From contig JADGDS010000001.1 of assembly GCA_016744775.1 (NCBI GenBank), forward strand, positions 409,628 to 473,627: a DNA stretch of 64,000 nt, given 5' to 3'. This DNA comes from Candidatus Marithrix sp. GTDB taxonomy: Bacteria; Pseudomonadota; Gammaproteobacteria; Beggiatoales; Beggiatoaceae. The notes under the pieces are model-generated. The model saw nothing but the letters and a program-made list of their open reading frames with translations, searched no databases and was not told the origin of the DNA. Shown piece after piece: positions 45,320-55,822 of this stretch. The number at the start of each line of letters is the position of its first letter. The first letter of the stretch is position 1. Position numbers and translations under genes: made by a program.

Positions 45320-46642
45320 ATGGAAGTATGGGCATTAATAATGTTGGCTGTAGTAATATTTGCTTTATTATTAGGCTATCCTGTCGCCTTTACTTTGGGT
45401 GGTGTCGCGCTGTTATTTGGAACTATCTTTCTTGGTTTGCCGTTTTTTGATTTATTGCCATTGAGAATATGGGGAATAATGAATAATTTTACCTTATTAG
45501 CAGTGCCGCTATTTATATTTATGGGCATCATTTTAGAAAAGTCAGGGCTGGCTGAAGAATTAATAGAGGTAATGGGTTTATTATTTGGACGTTTAGGCGG
45601 CGGTTTAGCTATTTCTATTGTTATAGTTGGTGGCATGTTAGCAGCTACTACAGGTGTAGTTGGTGCATCTGTAGTAACAATGGGTATTATTGCGTTACCA
45701 ACTCTATTAAAAAATAATTATTCTCCAACTCTTGCAACCGGCGTGATTGCAGCCTCCGGCACCTTGGGGCAAATTATTCCACCTAGCATAGTATTAATAC
45801 TATTAGCTGATATTATCGGTGTTCCAGCAGGCAGTTTATTTATTGGTTCAATTATACCCGGTATCATGTTAATAACTATATATATATTATATATAATGTT
45901 TAGAGCATGGCATAATCCAGAAGTAGCACCTAAATTAGTTCGTGATACTTCTGATAACAAATTTGTGATTCGTTTTATTAATAGTGTAATTCCTACATTA
46001 TTAATAATAATGATTGTATTAGGCAGTATCATTTTCGGAATTGCCACTCCAACTGAATCGGCTGCATTTGGTGCAATAGCTGCCTTGTTACTAGGGATAT
46101 TACATAAACGTTTAACACTAGAAAACTTCACTAAATCCATGCAACATACTACCCGTTTAACTAGCATGGTATTTCTAATATTGATTGGTGCAACTACTTT
46201 CGGCCTAGTGTTTCGAGGTATGGGTGGTGATCATTTAGTACATGAAATTTTAACACAATTACCCGGTGGTCAATGGGGATTTATTGTTGTTAGTTTATTG
46301 TTAATCTTTATACTAGGTTTTTTTCTCGATTTTCTGGAAATTTGTTTTATAGTTGTACCAATACTGGCACCAATTGCCCAATTTTTTGAAATTAACTTGC
46401 TTTGGTTTGCGATTTTAATAGCAGTTAATTTACAAACCTCATTTCTAACCCCTCCTTTTGGCTTCTCTTTATTTTATTTAAAGGCAGTAGCACCCCCATC
46501 AATATCCATTGGTATAATTTATCGAGGCATAATACCATTTGTAATTTTACAATTGATAGTTTTGACACTATTGACGATATATCCACAGATTATCTTGTGG
46601 TTGCCTAATTTAATTGATCATTGGTTAAATTTTTCAGTATAA
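45320..46642 (+). CDS. dctM: TRAP transporter large permease DctM
   Basis: 440 residues from the ATG at 45320 with AAGGAGA upstream. About twelve helices, with GGGLAISIVIVGGMLAATTG, TLGQIIPPSIVLILLAD, ATPTESAAFGAIAALLL and TPPFGFSLFYLKAVAPP, all conserved in DctM. It is the ion-coupled channel subunit working with DctQ. Confidence 0.95.
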   Translation: MEVWALIMLAVVIFALLLGYPVAFTLGGVALLFGTIFLGLPFFDLLPLRIWGIMNNFTLLAVPLFIFMGIILEKSGLAEELIEVMGLLFGRLGGGLAISIVIVGGMLAATTGVVGASVVTMGIIALPTLLKNNYSPTLATGVIAASGTLGQIIPPSIVLILLADIIGVPAGSLFIGSIIPGIMLITIYILYIMFRAWHNPEVAPKLVRDTSDNKFVIRFINSVIPTLLIIMIVLGSIIFGIATPTESAAFGAIAALLLGILHKRLTLENFTKSMQHTTRLTSMVFLILIGATTFGLVFRGMGGDHLVHEILTQLPGGQWGFIVVSLLLIFILGFFLDFLEICFIVVPILAPIAQFFEINLLWFAILIAVNLQTSFLTPPFGFSLFYLKAVAPPSISIGIIYRGIIPFVILQLIVLTLLTIYPQIILWLPNLIDHWLNFSV

Positions 46643-46684
46643 TTAGTAATTTTTTACTATCAACAACAGGAGTAACACTCTCGC

Positions 46685-47116
46685 ATGGCTATTGAACGTA
46701 CCTTATCTATTATTAAACCAGATGCTATCGCCAAAAATGTAATTGGTGAAATTTATTCACGTTTTGAAAAAGGTGGATTAAAAATTATAGCGGCAAAAAT
46801 GCTACATTTAAGTCGTGAACAAGCTGAAGGTTTTTATGCTGTACATAAAGAACGCCCATTTTTCAATGACTTAGTAGAATTCATGATTTCTGGACCAGTG
46901 ATGGTACAAGCCTTAGAAGGAGAAAATGCCATAAGTGTTCACCGTCAATTAATGGGAGCAACCAATCCTAAAGACGCAGCAGCAGGCACAATACGCGCTG
47001 ATTTTGCCGAAACTGTCGATGAAAATGCAGTACATGGTTCTGATGCACCTGAAACTGCAAAAACAGAAATTGAATATTTTTTCACTGCTGAAGAAGTTTG
47101 CCCACGTACACGCTAA
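46685..47116 (+). CDS. ndk: Nucleoside diphosphate kinase
   Basis: 143 residues, complete. [20 protein letters not shown] at the start and [12 protein letters not shown] carrying the phospho-accepting histidine. It balances nucleoside triphosphate pools. CAGGAG precedes the ATG. It heads the ndk-rlmN-pilF-rodZ-ispG run, a conserved gammaproteobacterial gene order, with gaps of only a few bases. Confidence 0.98.
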   Translation: MAIERTLSIIKPDAIAKNVIGEIYSRFEKGGLKIIAAKMLHLSREQAEGFYAVHKERPFFNDLVEFMISGPVMVQALEGENAISVHRQLMGATNPKDAAAGTIRADFAETVDENAVHGSDAPETAKTEIEYFFTAEEVCPRTR

Positions 47117-47119
47117 TCA

Positions 47120-48181
47120 ATGATTAATTTGTTGGATTTGGATTTAAATGGACTACAAGCCTTTTTTACTAGCATAGGTGAAAAACCATTTCGTGCGACT
47201 CAAATCATGAAATGGATTCATCAGCAAGGTATTGTAGATTTTGATGCAATGACTAATTTAAGCAAAGCCTTGCGGCTGCGATTAAAAGAAGTTGCTTGTA
47301 TCACTACTCCCGAAGTAGAAGTCATGCAAACCTCGCAAGATGGTACACGCAAATGGCTATTAAAATTAGATAGCGGCAATAGTATTGAAACTGTTTTTAT
47401 TCCTGAAGATGATCGTGGCACCTTATGTATTTCTTCACAAGTCGGTTGTGCCCTTGATTGTAGTTTTTGTGCCACAGCACAACAAGGTTTTAATCGTAAT
47501 TTAACAGTTGCAGAGATAATTGGTCAATTATGGTTAGCAGAACATACGCTACGTTCTCAAATGGAAAAAGATGAACGAGTAATTAGTAATGTTGTAATGA
47601 TGGGTATGGGAGAACCTTTAACCAATTTTAATAACGTCGTTCAAGCCATGAGCTTGATGATGAATGATTTCGGTTATGGTTTATCTCGACGACGTGTTAC
47701 CCTAAGCACTGCTGGTGTTGTTCCAGCCTTATTACGTTTAAAAGAACAATCACCAGTTAGTCTAGCAATATCATTACATGCACCAAATGACTCATTACGT
47801 GACCAATTGGTGCCAATTAATAAAAAATATCCATTAAATCAATTAATTGCTGCTTGTCGTGAATATGTAGAAGATGATAATCGCCGTCACATTACCTTTG
47901 AATATGTAATGTTAAAAGATGTAAATGATAATCCAAATCATGCTCGTGATTTAATAAAACTATTAAAAGGTATTCCGGCGAAAATTAATCTAATTCCATT
48001 TAATCCTTTTCCACAAAGCCATTATCAACGATCAACACCTGAAGCCATTGAACGATTTCGTGATATTTTGATCAAAGCAGGTTTAGTCACAATTACACGA
48101 AAAACTCGCGGTGATGATATTGATGCAGCTTGTGGGCAATTAGCTGGTAAAGTTATTAATCGACGACAGCTTAATAGGTGA
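47120..48181 (+). CDS. rlmN: 23S rRNA/tRNA adenine C2-methyltransferase RlmN
   Basis: 353 residues. Radical-SAM motif [31 protein letters not shown] and [14 protein letters not shown] are conserved; the C-terminal catalytic cysteine lies in [12 protein letters not shown]. It methylates A2503 of 23S rRNA and A37 of some tRNAs. It starts 3 bp after ndk. Confidence 0.97.
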   Translation: MINLLDLDLNGLQAFFTSIGEKPFRATQIMKWIHQQGIVDFDAMTNLSKALRLRLKEVACITTPEVEVMQTSQDGTRKWLLKLDSGNSIETVFIPEDDRGTLCISSQVGCALDCSFCATAQQGFNRNLTVAEIIGQLWLAEHTLRSQMEKDERVISNVVMMGMGEPLTNFNNVVQAMSLMMNDFGYGLSRRRVTLSTAGVVPALLRLKEQSPVSLAISLHAPNDSLRDQLVPINKKYPLNQLIAACREYVEDDNRRHITFEYVMLKDVNDNPNHARDLIKLLKGIPAKINLIPFNPFPQSHYQRSTPEAIERFRDILIKAGLVTITRKTRGDDIDAACGQLAGKVINRRQLNR

Positions 48182-48185
48182 CACT

Positions 48186-48932
48186 ATGAAACTAACAAGT
48201 TATGTTTTAATAATCTTGTTATTGAATGCTTGTGGAGCAAATATTGAAACCAAGCGTATTGCTGCTAATAATGCCGCTATCAATAATTTGCAATTAGGCA
48301 TTGCATATATGCTGCGCGGGCAAAATGACAAGGCGCTTGAACCACTGCAAAAAGCTTTAAACATAAATCCAAACTATGCTGATGCATATAATGCTATTGC
48401 AGTATTATATGAGCGTTTAGGCAAAAATGATGAAGCTAAAAAGCATTATGAAAAATCATTAGAAATTAAACCAAATTATTATGATGCCCATAATAATTAT
48501 GGACAATTTCTATGTAAAAATGATGAATTTGCACAAGCTAATATACATTTCCTAAAAGCTATAGAAAATCCGATGTATAAAACACCGGAAGTTGCTTATA
48601 CTAATGCAGGCATATGTGCTGTACGTTACAAAAAACTCACAGATGCTGAAACTTATATACGCAAAGCCTTGCAAAGTAACTCTAAATTTCCACGAGCATT
48701 ATTTCAAATGGCTTCAATAAGTTTTGATCAAGAACGTTATAAGCAGGCACGTGATTATTTGCAACGTTATTCAAATGTTGCTAAACATACATCAAAAACA
48801 TTATGGTTCGGCTTTAATATTGAACGTAAACTCAATAATAAAGAAGCTCAAGTATATTACGCACGATTACTACGTAATCAATTTCCAGATGCTTTAGAAA
48901 CTCAAAAACTCAATCAATTGGAACAAAATTGA
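48186..48932 (+). CDS. pilF: Type IV pilus assembly lipoprotein PilF/PilW
   Basis: 248 residues. Lipobox LLLNACGAN places the lipidated Cys at about residue 17. Five to six TPR motifs follow (AYMLRGQNDKALEPLQKAL, AIAVLYERLGKNDEAKKHYE, NNYGQFLCKNDEFAQANIHF). It is an outer-membrane pilotin that assembles the PilQ secretin. Together with comEC this suggests type IV pili and DNA uptake. Confidence 0.93.
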   Translation: MKLTSYVLIILLLNACGANIETKRIAANNAAINNLQLGIAYMLRGQNDKALEPLQKALNINPNYADAYNAIAVLYERLGKNDEAKKHYEKSLEIKPNYYDAHNNYGQFLCKNDEFAQANIHFLKAIENPMYKTPEVAYTNAGICAVRYKKLTDAETYIRKALQSNSKFPRALFQMASISFDQERYKQARDYLQRYSNVAKHTSKTLWFGFNIERKLNNKEAQVYYARLLRNQFPDALETQKLNQLEQN

Positions 48933-48934
48933 AT

Positions 48935-49891
48935 ATGAACGCGAATACAGTACTAAATGAAGAACATGATACTACTGAAAAAACTACTGATATTGAAGAA
49001 ATTCCTGAAACAAAAGAAGCTACAAAACCAGAAATAACTCCGGGTAGTATTTTAAGTCAAGCCCGTGAAGAGAATAATTTATCTATTGGGCATGTTGCGG
49101 ATAGATTATGTTTAGATATTAGAGTTATCGAAGGGCTTGAAAATGACAATTATGAAAAATTACCTTCAACTATGTTTATTCGAGGTTATTTACGTAACTA
49201 TGCTAAATTATTAGAAGTTCCTGAAGAACCTATTATAGAAGGTTTTGATCGTATTAATAAATCACAAAAACCAAAAACAATAATAGCTACTCCTAAAATA
49301 ACAGCACAAAAACAAACAACTAGCCTAGATTTATGGCCGAAACTGGTTAGTATTCTACTAGTTATAAGTCTAATAATCCTAATGGTTGTATGGCAATTTT
49401 ATTCTAATACAGCTGAGGAGACAGAAAATTCTGTTGCTCAAGTAGATCCAACAACTACCGAGCCGTGGGCTAATCAAAATGTTGGAACCCCAGTTCCAAC
49501 TGAAAATAACATTAATAATGGCACTAATAATGCTACAGCTACTCAAATAGTATCTCAAGATACTACACAAACAGGAACAATAACAGAAGCTACATCTAAT
49601 TCCCAAACAATCACAAAGGAAATAGAAGAAACTTCTCCTGTAGAACTAGATCATACCTTAACAGTACATTTTAACAGACGAGTATGGATGAGAATTAAAG
49701 ATAGTGATGGAAAACAACTGTATGAAGGTATAGGCAATAAAGATCAAGTTTTACCAGTAAAAGGTACTCCTCCTTATAAGATTAAGGTTGGTAATAATAG
49801 AATCGATATTGAATATCTTAGTGAAACTAAAAATATAAGACAGTTTTCAAGAGATGATGGCTATTATATTATTGGAAAAAAAGAAGAATAA
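48935..49891 (+). CDS. rodZ: Cytoskeletal membrane protein RodZ-like
   Basis: 318 residues from the ATG at 48935; a TTG two codons earlier is an alternative. An N-terminal helix-turn-helix (GSILSQAREENNLSIGHVAD, GLENDNYEKLPSTMFIRGYL) binds MreB. One transmembrane helix (LVSILLVISLIILMVVW), a Thr/Asn-rich periplasmic linker, and a C-terminal DUF4115 domain (FNRRVWMRIKDSDGKQLYEG) complete the RodZ plan. It sets cell shape. It sits in the usual place between pilF and ispG. Confidence 0.93.
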   Translation: MNANTVLNEEHDTTEKTTDIEEIPETKEATKPEITPGSILSQAREENNLSIGHVADRLCLDIRVIEGLENDNYEKLPSTMFIRGYLRNYAKLLEVPEEPIIEGFDRINKSQKPKTIIATPKITAQKQTTSLDLWPKLVSILLVISLIILMVVWQFYSNTAEETENSVAQVDPTTTEPWANQNVGTPVPTENNINNGTNNATATQIVSQDTTQTGTITEATSNSQTITKEIEETSPVELDHTLTVHFNRRVWMRIKDSDGKQLYEGIGNKDQVLPVKGTPPYKIKVGNNRIDIEYLSETKNIRQFSRDDGYYIIGKKEE

Positions 49892-49900
49892 AACTATTAA

Positions 49901-50977
49901 ATGAAACGCCGTTTATCTAAACAAATTAATGTTGGCAATGTAGCAGTAGGTGGAGATGCACCTATTTCTGTACAAAGTATGACAAATACAGAAACTTGCG
50001 ATGTGACAGCCACAGTAGCACAAATTAATGCCCTGCAAAATGCAGGTGCTGATATTGTGCGAGTATCTGTGCCTTCCCTCGAAGCTGCTGATGCTTTTGG
50101 TAAAATAAAACAAGCAACTAATATTCCATTAGTCGCTGACATTCATTTTGATTATAAAATTGCCCTGAAAGTAGCTGAATTAGGCGTGGATTGTCTGCGA
50201 ATTAATCCGGGAAATATTGGACGCGAAGATCGTATCAGAGCTGTGGTAGAAAGCGCGAAAGATAACGGTATTCCAATTCGTATCGGTGTCAATGCCGGTT
50301 CCTTGGAAAAAGATTTGCAAAAAAAATATGGTGAACCAACAGCAGAAGCTTTAGTTGAATCAGCTTTTCGCCATATTGAGATATTAGAGAAACTCAATTT
50401 CTCTAATTTCAAAGTTAGTCTCAAAGCATCAGAAATATTTATGACGGTAGCAGCATATAAACAGCTAGCTTCACAAATAGAACAGCCGCTGCATTTAGGC
50501 ATTACTGAAGCTGGAGGTTTTCGCGCTGGAGCTGTTAAATCAGCTATTGGTTTAGGCATGTTATTAGCTGAAGGTATTGGTGATACCATTCGAGTTTCAT
50601 TAGCCGCAGATCCAGTAGAAGAAATCAAGGTTGGCTTTGATATTTTAAAAAGTCTGCATATCCGTCAAAAAGGTATTAACCTAATTGCTTGTCCATCTTG
50701 CTCACGTCAAAATTTTGATGTTATAAAAACAGTTAATGCTTTAGAGCAGCGTCTTGAAAATGTGTTAGAACCACTAGATGTAGCTGTTATAGGTTGTGTG
50801 GTAAATGGACCGGGAGAAGCGCGAGAAGCACATATTGGATTAGCAGGTGGTAGCCCCAATAATTTATTATATATTGATGGTAAAGCTGATTATAAAGTCA
50901 AAAATGAAGACTTAGTCGATGAATTAGAGCGCGTAATTAGAGCGCGTATTGATAAAAATGCCAATTCGCAATTATAA
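49901..50977 (+). CDS. ispG: 4-hydroxy-3-methylbut-2-enyl diphosphate synthase (flavodoxin/ferredoxin)
   Basis: 358 residues. [19 protein letters not shown] at the start, [20 protein letters not shown], and the [4Fe-4S] ligands in [12 protein letters not shown] and [16 protein letters not shown]. It catalyses the penultimate step of the MEP isoprenoid pathway. The next gene begins inside its last codons. Confidence 0.97.
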   Translation: MKRRLSKQINVGNVAVGGDAPISVQSMTNTETCDVTATVAQINALQNAGADIVRVSVPSLEAADAFGKIKQATNIPLVADIHFDYKIALKVAELGVDCLRINPGNIGREDRIRAVVESAKDNGIPIRIGVNAGSLEKDLQKKYGEPTAEALVESAFRHIEILEKLNFSNFKVSLKASEIFMTVAAYKQLASQIEQPLHLGITEAGGFRAGAVKSAIGLGMLLAEGIGDTIRVSLAADPVEEIKVGFDILKSLHIRQKGINLIACPSCSRQNFDVIKTVNALEQRLENVLEPLDVAVIGCVVNGPGEAREAHIGLAGGSPNNLLYIDGKADYKVKNEDLVDELERVIRARIDKNANSQL

Positions 50978-51479
50978 AAACCAAACACCAAAAATTGCCG
51001 CTAGTGCTTATATAGATCCTATGGCTTTAGTCATAGGAGATGTGACAATTGGAGAACATGCCTCTTTATGGCCAATGGTAGTAGCCCGAGGTGATATTAA
51101 TAGTATTAACATTGGCGCACGTACCAATATTCAAGATAATAGCGTTTTACATGTTAGCCATGATAGCCAATATTGTCCGGGAGGACAAGCCTTAGTTATT
51201 GGTGAAGCTGTTACAGTTGGACACCAAGTTAATTTACATGCCTGTACCATAGAACACCATTGTTTAATTGGTATTGGATCTATTGTATTAGATGGTGCAA
51301 TATTAAAAGCTTATACTTTATTGGGTGCTGGTAGCCTAGTGCCTCCGGGTAAAGAATTAGAAGGTGGCTATTTATGGCTAGGTAATCCAGTAAAAAAAAT
51401 ACGCCCATTAACTACTAAAGAAATGGAATATTTTGAATATTCAGCAACACATTATGCTGATTTAGCACAACAATATTAA
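50958..51479 (+). CDS. Gamma-carbonic-anhydrase-like hexapeptide protein (YrdA family)
   Basis: 173 residues from the ATG at 50958, overlapping ispG by 20 bp. Left-handed beta-helix hexapeptide repeats; [33 protein letters not shown], and zinc-ligand histidines in [19 protein letters not shown]. The family contains zinc proteins with or without carbonic anhydrase activity, so the activity is unproven. Confidence 0.9.
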   Translation: MPIRNYKNQTPKIAASAYIDPMALVIGDVTIGEHASLWPMVVARGDINSINIGARTNIQDNSVLHVSHDSQYCPGGQALVIGEAVTVGHQVNLHACTIEHHCLIGIGSIVLDGAILKAYTLLGAGSLVPPGKELEGGYLWLGNPVKKIRPLTTKEMEYFEYSATHYADLAQQY

Positions 51480-51495
51480 AAATGAGAAGATAAAA

Positions 51496-51696
51496 ATGCC
51501 GGGTAAAATCAAAGACATGATTGACACAATCATTGAACAGAGGGCGCAAGGCAGTCATATTATCGCTAGCACAATTAAAATTAAATTAATTTTAAAAGGA
51601 ATTAATCCTGATAAATATACTTCTGAATCACCTGATAATATCAATGTAATTAACAAATTGGACAAATTAGCAGAAGAATTAGGATTGAAATTATAA
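51496..51696 (+). CDS. 66-residue protein upstream of the FIST gene
   Basis: A small, mostly helical protein (IKDMIDTIIEQRAQGSHIIA, then GINPDKYTSESPDNINVINK) of unknown family. AGAAGATAAAA precedes the ATG. Its stop overlaps the FIST start (TAATG), so the two proteins are translationally coupled and may act together. Confidence 0.65.
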   Translation: MPGKIKDMIDTIIEQRAQGSHIIASTIKIKLILKGINPDKYTSESPDNINVINKLDKLAEELGLKL

Positions 51697-52808
51697 TGAA
51701 TGTGATCACAGCCTACAGTAATCAAGAAAATCTTGATGAAATTACTCAAGATTTAAAACAACAAATCGGTGAATTTGATGCGAAAATGGTGCTTTTTTTT
51801 GCATCATCAACATTTGATCCTGATCAAACAGCGGCACAAATGCAAACAGCCTTTCAAAATATACCAGTATTTGGTTGTACCACTGCTGGTGAAATTGTTA
51901 CAGGTAAAATGTTAAAAAATTCAATAGTCGCAATGGCATTTAATGCCAATATAATTGAAGATATTGATATTCAAATAGTTGAAAATATCTCGAATGGAGA
52001 AACTGAAGGCGTTGATCACGCATTTGCTAAATTTAAACAGCACTTTAATCAAGAAGTTCTAACAATGGATATTAACCAATATGTTGGTATTATTCTAATT
52101 GATGGGCTTAGCGGTGCTGAAGAAAGAATTATGGATAGGGTAGGTGATCTAACTAATCTATTATTTGTTGGTGGCTCTGCTGGCGATGATCTTAAATTTG
52201 AAAAAACTTATGTTTATGCTAATGGCAAGGCTTATTCTGATGCAGCCTTGTTAGCATTAATGAAACCAAAAGTTAAATTTGACATACTTAAAACACAAAG
52301 TTTTTGTGAATTAGATAAAAAATTGATTGCTACTAAAGTTAATGAGTCAGAAAGAACAATTATTGAATTTAATAATAAACCAGCCACTGTAGCTTATGCC
52401 GAAGCTGTTGGTTGTTCAGTAGAAGATGCTGCAAATAATTTTATGCTGAATCCAGTAGGTTTAATGGTAGGAGATGAACCTTATGTGCGCAGCCCACAAC
52501 AAATTCAAGATCAAAATATTGTATTCTATTGTAATGTTTTAGAAGATACAGAACTATCATTGCTAAAAGCTCAAGATATGATTGCTGATACCAAACAAGC
52601 ACTTGAAAATAAACAAAAAGAAATGGGTTCAATATCAGTTATAATTAACTTCCATTGCATCTTAAGAACATTAGAATTAGAAGCAAAAAATTTAATGGAA
52701 GACTATGGGCAAATTTTTGCTGATATTCCCACCATAGGTTTGAGTACCTATGGAGAATCATATATAGGGCATATCAATCAAACAGCTACTATGTTAGTGT
52801 TTAACTGA
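51696..52808 (+). CDS. FIST domain sensory protein (second copy)
   Basis: 370 residues with FIST N (VLFFASSTFDPDQTAAQMQT, IPVFGCTTAGEIV, LLFVGGSAGDDLKF) and FIST C (INFHCILRTLELEAKNLMED, IPTIGLSTYGESYIGHINQT) domains. Presumed ligand-binding sensor. It is coupled to the small gene upstream. The 3' end overlaps convergent rluB by 15 bp. It is only distantly similar to the FIST protein at 10246. Confidence 0.9.
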   Translation: MNVITAYSNQENLDEITQDLKQQIGEFDAKMVLFFASSTFDPDQTAAQMQTAFQNIPVFGCTTAGEIVTGKMLKNSIVAMAFNANIIEDIDIQIVENISNGETEGVDHAFAKFKQHFNQEVLTMDINQYVGIILIDGLSGAEERIMDRVGDLTNLLFVGGSAGDDLKFEKTYVYANGKAYSDAALLALMKPKVKFDILKTQSFCELDKKLIATKVNESERTIIEFNNKPATVAYAEAVGCSVEDAANNFMLNPVGLMVGDEPYVRSPQQIQDQNIVFYCNVLEDTELSLLKAQDMIADTKQALENKQKEMGSISVIINFHCILRTLELEAKNLMEDYGQIFADIPTIGLSTYGESYIGHINQTATMLVFN

Positions 52809-53540
52809 TTTTAACAACAACCGCTTACTCTGCTCATCAAGTTCTACATATTTACCTACACGCAAACGTGGAGGTAAAGAAATTGCTCCAAAACGAATTC
52901 TAATCAAACGGCTGACAGTAACATCTTGAGATTCCCATAAACGGCGAACTTCACGGTTACGCCCCTCAGTTAATATCACATGATACCAATGATTAGCCCC
53001 ACTACCACCAGCTTCTTTAATACTTTTAAATTTCGCCATACCATCCTCTAATTGAACCCCCTCAGTTAAACGTTTTATCATATCAAGATTAACTTCACCT
53101 AATATTCTTACTGCATATTCACGTTCAATATTAGAAGAAGGGTGCATTAAACGATTTGCTAATTCACCATCAGTTGTTAATAACAACAAACCAGAAGTAT
53201 TAAAATCTAAACGCCCAACATTAATCCAACGCGCCCTTTTCAGCGGCGGTAAATTATCAAAAATAGTCTTACGTTTTTCAGGATCATTGCGAGTACAAAC
53301 TTCACCCGCTGGTTTGTGATAACATAAAATCTTTTGAGGTGCATCTTTTATATTTAAAATATTTATTTGACGATTATCAACACTAATCTTATCTTTTAAA
53401 TTAACTCGTTCTCCAATATGAGCTATATCTTTATTAACTTTTATACGCCCATCTCGAATCCATTGTTCAATTTCACGTCTTGAGCCTAAGCCAGCGCGAG
53501 CCAATACTTTTTGTAATTTTTCACTAGAATCTGTTTTCAT
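52794..53540 (-). CDS. rluB: 23S rRNA pseudouridine(2605) synthase RluB
   Basis: 248 residues. An N-terminal S4 RNA-binding domain (EKLQKVLARAGLGSRREIEQ) and the RsuA/RluB/E/F catalytic motif GRLDFNTSGLLLLTTDGELA with the nucleophilic Asp; GRNREVRRLWESQ follows. RluB is preferred over RluE/F by length and the S4 domain. It lacks the long C-terminal tail of E. coli RluB. The start is 5 bp from the divergent waaC start. Confidence 0.9.
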   Translation of the reverse strand: MKTDSSEKLQKVLARAGLGSRREIEQWIRDGRIKVNKDIAHIGERVNLKDKISVDNRQINILNIKDAPQKILCYHKPAGEVCTRNDPEKRKTIFDNLPPLKRARWINVGRLDFNTSGLLLLTTDGELANRLMHPSSNIEREYAVRILGEVNLDMIKRLTEGVQLEDGMAKFKSIKEAGGSGANHWYHVILTEGRNREVRRLWESQDVTVSRLIRIRFGAISLPPRLRVGKYVELDEQSKRLLLKSVKH

Positions 53541-53545
53541 ATTTA

Positions 53546-54562
53546 ATGCGTATTTTAATAATTAAAACTTCTTCATTAGGGGATGTTATCCATACTTTAC
53601 CAGCCATAACTGATGCACAACAACATTATCCTGATTTAGAAGTTGATTGGGTAGTAGAAGAAGCCTTTGCTGAAATTCCAACATGGCATCCAGCGGTTAA
53701 ACAAGTTATACCTATAGCACTACGGCGATGGCGCAAACAAATTTGGCAAACATTATCAACTGGTATTTGGCATAATTTTATCCTAAAATTACAACAACAA
53801 AAATATGATAAAATTATTGACGCACAAGGCTTATTAAAAAGTGCATTTATAACTTATAAGGCACAAGGTATTCGTTGTGGATTTGATTTTAAATCAGCGC
53901 GTGAAGGTTTAGCCGCTTTAGTATATCAGCAAAGTTATAATATTCCTAAAAATCAACATGCAGTAACCAGATTAAGACAATTATTTGCAGCGGCTTTAGA
54001 TTATACTCCACCGAAAGACCAGCCTAATTATGGTATAATTCAACATTTTCAAGCCATATCACCAAAGTCAAAAATTATATTTTTGCATGGAACAACTTGG
54101 CAAAGCAAACATTGGCCCTATGAATATTGGGTTAAATTGGCACATAAGATGATAGAGCATGGTTTTGAGATTGCTGTACCTTGGGGAAATGTTCAAGAAT
54201 ATAAACGCGCTCAAAAACTTGCAGCAATAAATTCAAATATTCATATAATAGCTAAAAGTACTTTATATAATATTGCTAAAGAATTAACACAAGCTAAAGC
54301 TGTAATTGGAGTAGATACTGGCTTAGCCCATCTTGCCGCTGCCTTGAATATACCATCAGTAACATTATATGGAGCAACAGCACCATCATTAACAGGTACT
54401 TACGGTTTAAAACAAATACATTTACAAACAGATTTTGCCTGCGCTCCTTGTTTTAATAAAAAATGTACTTATCGCGGCGCGACTAGCGTCTCGCCGAGTT
54501 GTTATCAAACTTTACCACCAGAAAAAGTAATAGAAAATATTAATAGGGTTATTATTAAATGA
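53546..54562 (+). CDS. waaC: Lipopolysaccharide heptosyltransferase I
   Basis: 338 residues. RILIIKTSSLGDVIHTLPAI at the N-terminus and VIGVDTGLAHLAAALNIPSV, then TLYGATAPSLTGTYG, in the GT9 C-terminal domain. It adds the first heptose to Kdo in the LPS core, so the cell makes a heptose-containing core. It begins almost back to back with rluB and has no obvious ribosome site. Confidence 0.94.
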   Translation: MRILIIKTSSLGDVIHTLPAITDAQQHYPDLEVDWVVEEAFAEIPTWHPAVKQVIPIALRRWRKQIWQTLSTGIWHNFILKLQQQKYDKIIDAQGLLKSAFITYKAQGIRCGFDFKSAREGLAALVYQQSYNIPKNQHAVTRLRQLFAAALDYTPPKDQPNYGIIQHFQAISPKSKIIFLHGTTWQSKHWPYEYWVKLAHKMIEHGFEIAVPWGNVQEYKRAQKLAAINSNIHIIAKSTLYNIAKELTQAKAVIGVDTGLAHLAAALNIPSVTLYGATAPSLTGTYGLKQIHLQTDFACAPCFNKKCTYRGATSVSPSCYQTLPPEKVIENINRVIIK

Positions 54563-55182
54563 TTTTAGTAGTAATGTATTCATTTTTATTTATTATTTAT
54601 AATAGTAAAAGATTAAAAGAATTTGAACAGAAATCAAGCGAGGAACTTGCGAATTTTCAAAAAAATCAAGCGGCTCAATTAACAAAATTCCACAAAGATA
54701 ACAAAGATAAATTAACAAAATTAAAAACTGAGCAAAACACCAAAGCCAAAGATGCAACAGTAGAAACTACAAAAAAACAAAAAGATTTTGAAGCAAATCA
54801 AATAAAGCAATTAGAAAATAAGGAAAAACAAATTGAACGTGAGAAACAAGAAATTCAAAAAGATATTGCCAATGGAAGAGAAATAGGATGGATGCAAGCT
54901 ACAGCATTTTGGGCAATATTTTTCATATTTTATATGATAATAATCAATGGTTTTGAAGTCAATTGGAGTTTTGGTCAAACATATAGTTTGACAGTAAAAA
55001 CTAAACCTACTAATAGTGATGTTAAAATCATGAATATTAAACCTAGATATAAAGATGGTATTCGTCTAAAACCCGGAAAATATGTGATTAAAGCTCAACA
55101 TCCTAATTATAAAAATAAATATCAATGCGTCATTATTAAGGATAAAAATGTTGGTATTGATATGAAATTAATAAAAAAATGA
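54559..55182 (+). CDS. Membrane protein with coiled coil and PEGA-like domain
   Basis: 207 residues. A short N-terminal helix is followed by a long charged coiled coil (about residues 20-105; KKQKDFEANQIKQLENKEKQ). A second membrane helix (about 112-132) and a C-terminal PEGA-like domain follow (SLTVKTKPTNSDVKIMNIKP, IRLKPGKYVIKAQHPNY). It overlaps waaC by 4 bp (ATGA). Possibly an envelope scaffold; no known family for the whole protein. Confidence 0.7.
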   Translation: MILVVMYSFLFIIYNSKRLKEFEQKSSEELANFQKNQAAQLTKFHKDNKDKLTKLKTEQNTKAKDATVETTKKQKDFEANQIKQLENKEKQIEREKQEIQKDIANGREIGWMQATAFWAIFFIFYMIIINGFEVNWSFGQTYSLTVKTKPTNSDVKIMNIKPRYKDGIRLKPGKYVIKAQHPNYKNKYQCVIIKDKNVGIDMKLIKK

Positions 55183-55187
55183 ATTGC

Positions 55188-55778
55188 TCAAAGCTTACGT
55201 GCAACATAGCAAGTTCTAGTCAACTTTGCAGGAAAAGTTGTTACTGGAATTGAGACAAGTTCAAATCCATTTAATTTTATTAATTTTTCTATCTCTGAAA
55301 GTGGCATTATTGGATATTTATATTTCTTTGATACCATTTTGCCGAAAAAACCTTCATTCATTTCAATATTGATAAAATATCCATTTGGTTTTACCAAACT
55401 TAGTAAATCTTCTATTGTCTGCTTTTGATTTTGTGAATATCCAATAACAGCACCTGTTGCAACTATATCAAATGTAGCATCTTTTAAAATAATTGAATTT
55501 GTTGAAGTTATTTTTTTAGGAGTTGTTATATCAGATATTCCAAAAAATAATCTTTTCGCTTCAATCTTTTTTTTCTCAGCATTATTTCTGGCTTGATTAA
55601 GCAAATTTTTATTTATATCAGTGAATAAAATTGAAGAATTCGTATATCTTTCAGCCAAACTTAAACCAATGACACCAGTGCCACAGCCAACATCTAAAAT
55701 ATTTTTATAATTTTCATTAGCTATATTAATTTCTTTTAAAAATTTAGAAATACTCGCATCAAATCCTAAATTTTTCAT
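55188..55778 (-). CDS. Class I SAM-dependent methyltransferase
   Basis: 196 residues from the ATG at 55778; a TTG at 55802 would add eight residues. Motif I NILDVGCGTGVIGLSLAER, then SILFTDINKNLLNQARNNAE and FDIVATGAVIGYSQ. The substrate is unknown. The palindrome at 55823 lies upstream, so its promoter must lie in the 45 bp between them or be supplied from further upstream. Confidence 0.82.
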   Translation of the reverse strand: MKNLGFDASISKFLKEINIANENYKNILDVGCGTGVIGLSLAERYTNSSILFTDINKNLLNQARNNAEKKKIEAKRLFFGISDITTPKKITSTNSIILKDATFDIVATGAVIGYSQNQKQTIEDLLSLVKPNGYFINIEMNEGFFGKMVSKKYKYPIMPLSEIEKLIKLNGFELVSIPVTTFPAKLTRTCYVARKL

Positions 55779-55822
55779 TATAAATGAATATGATTTATAC
55801 AAATTTTAATTCCTATGCTTTT

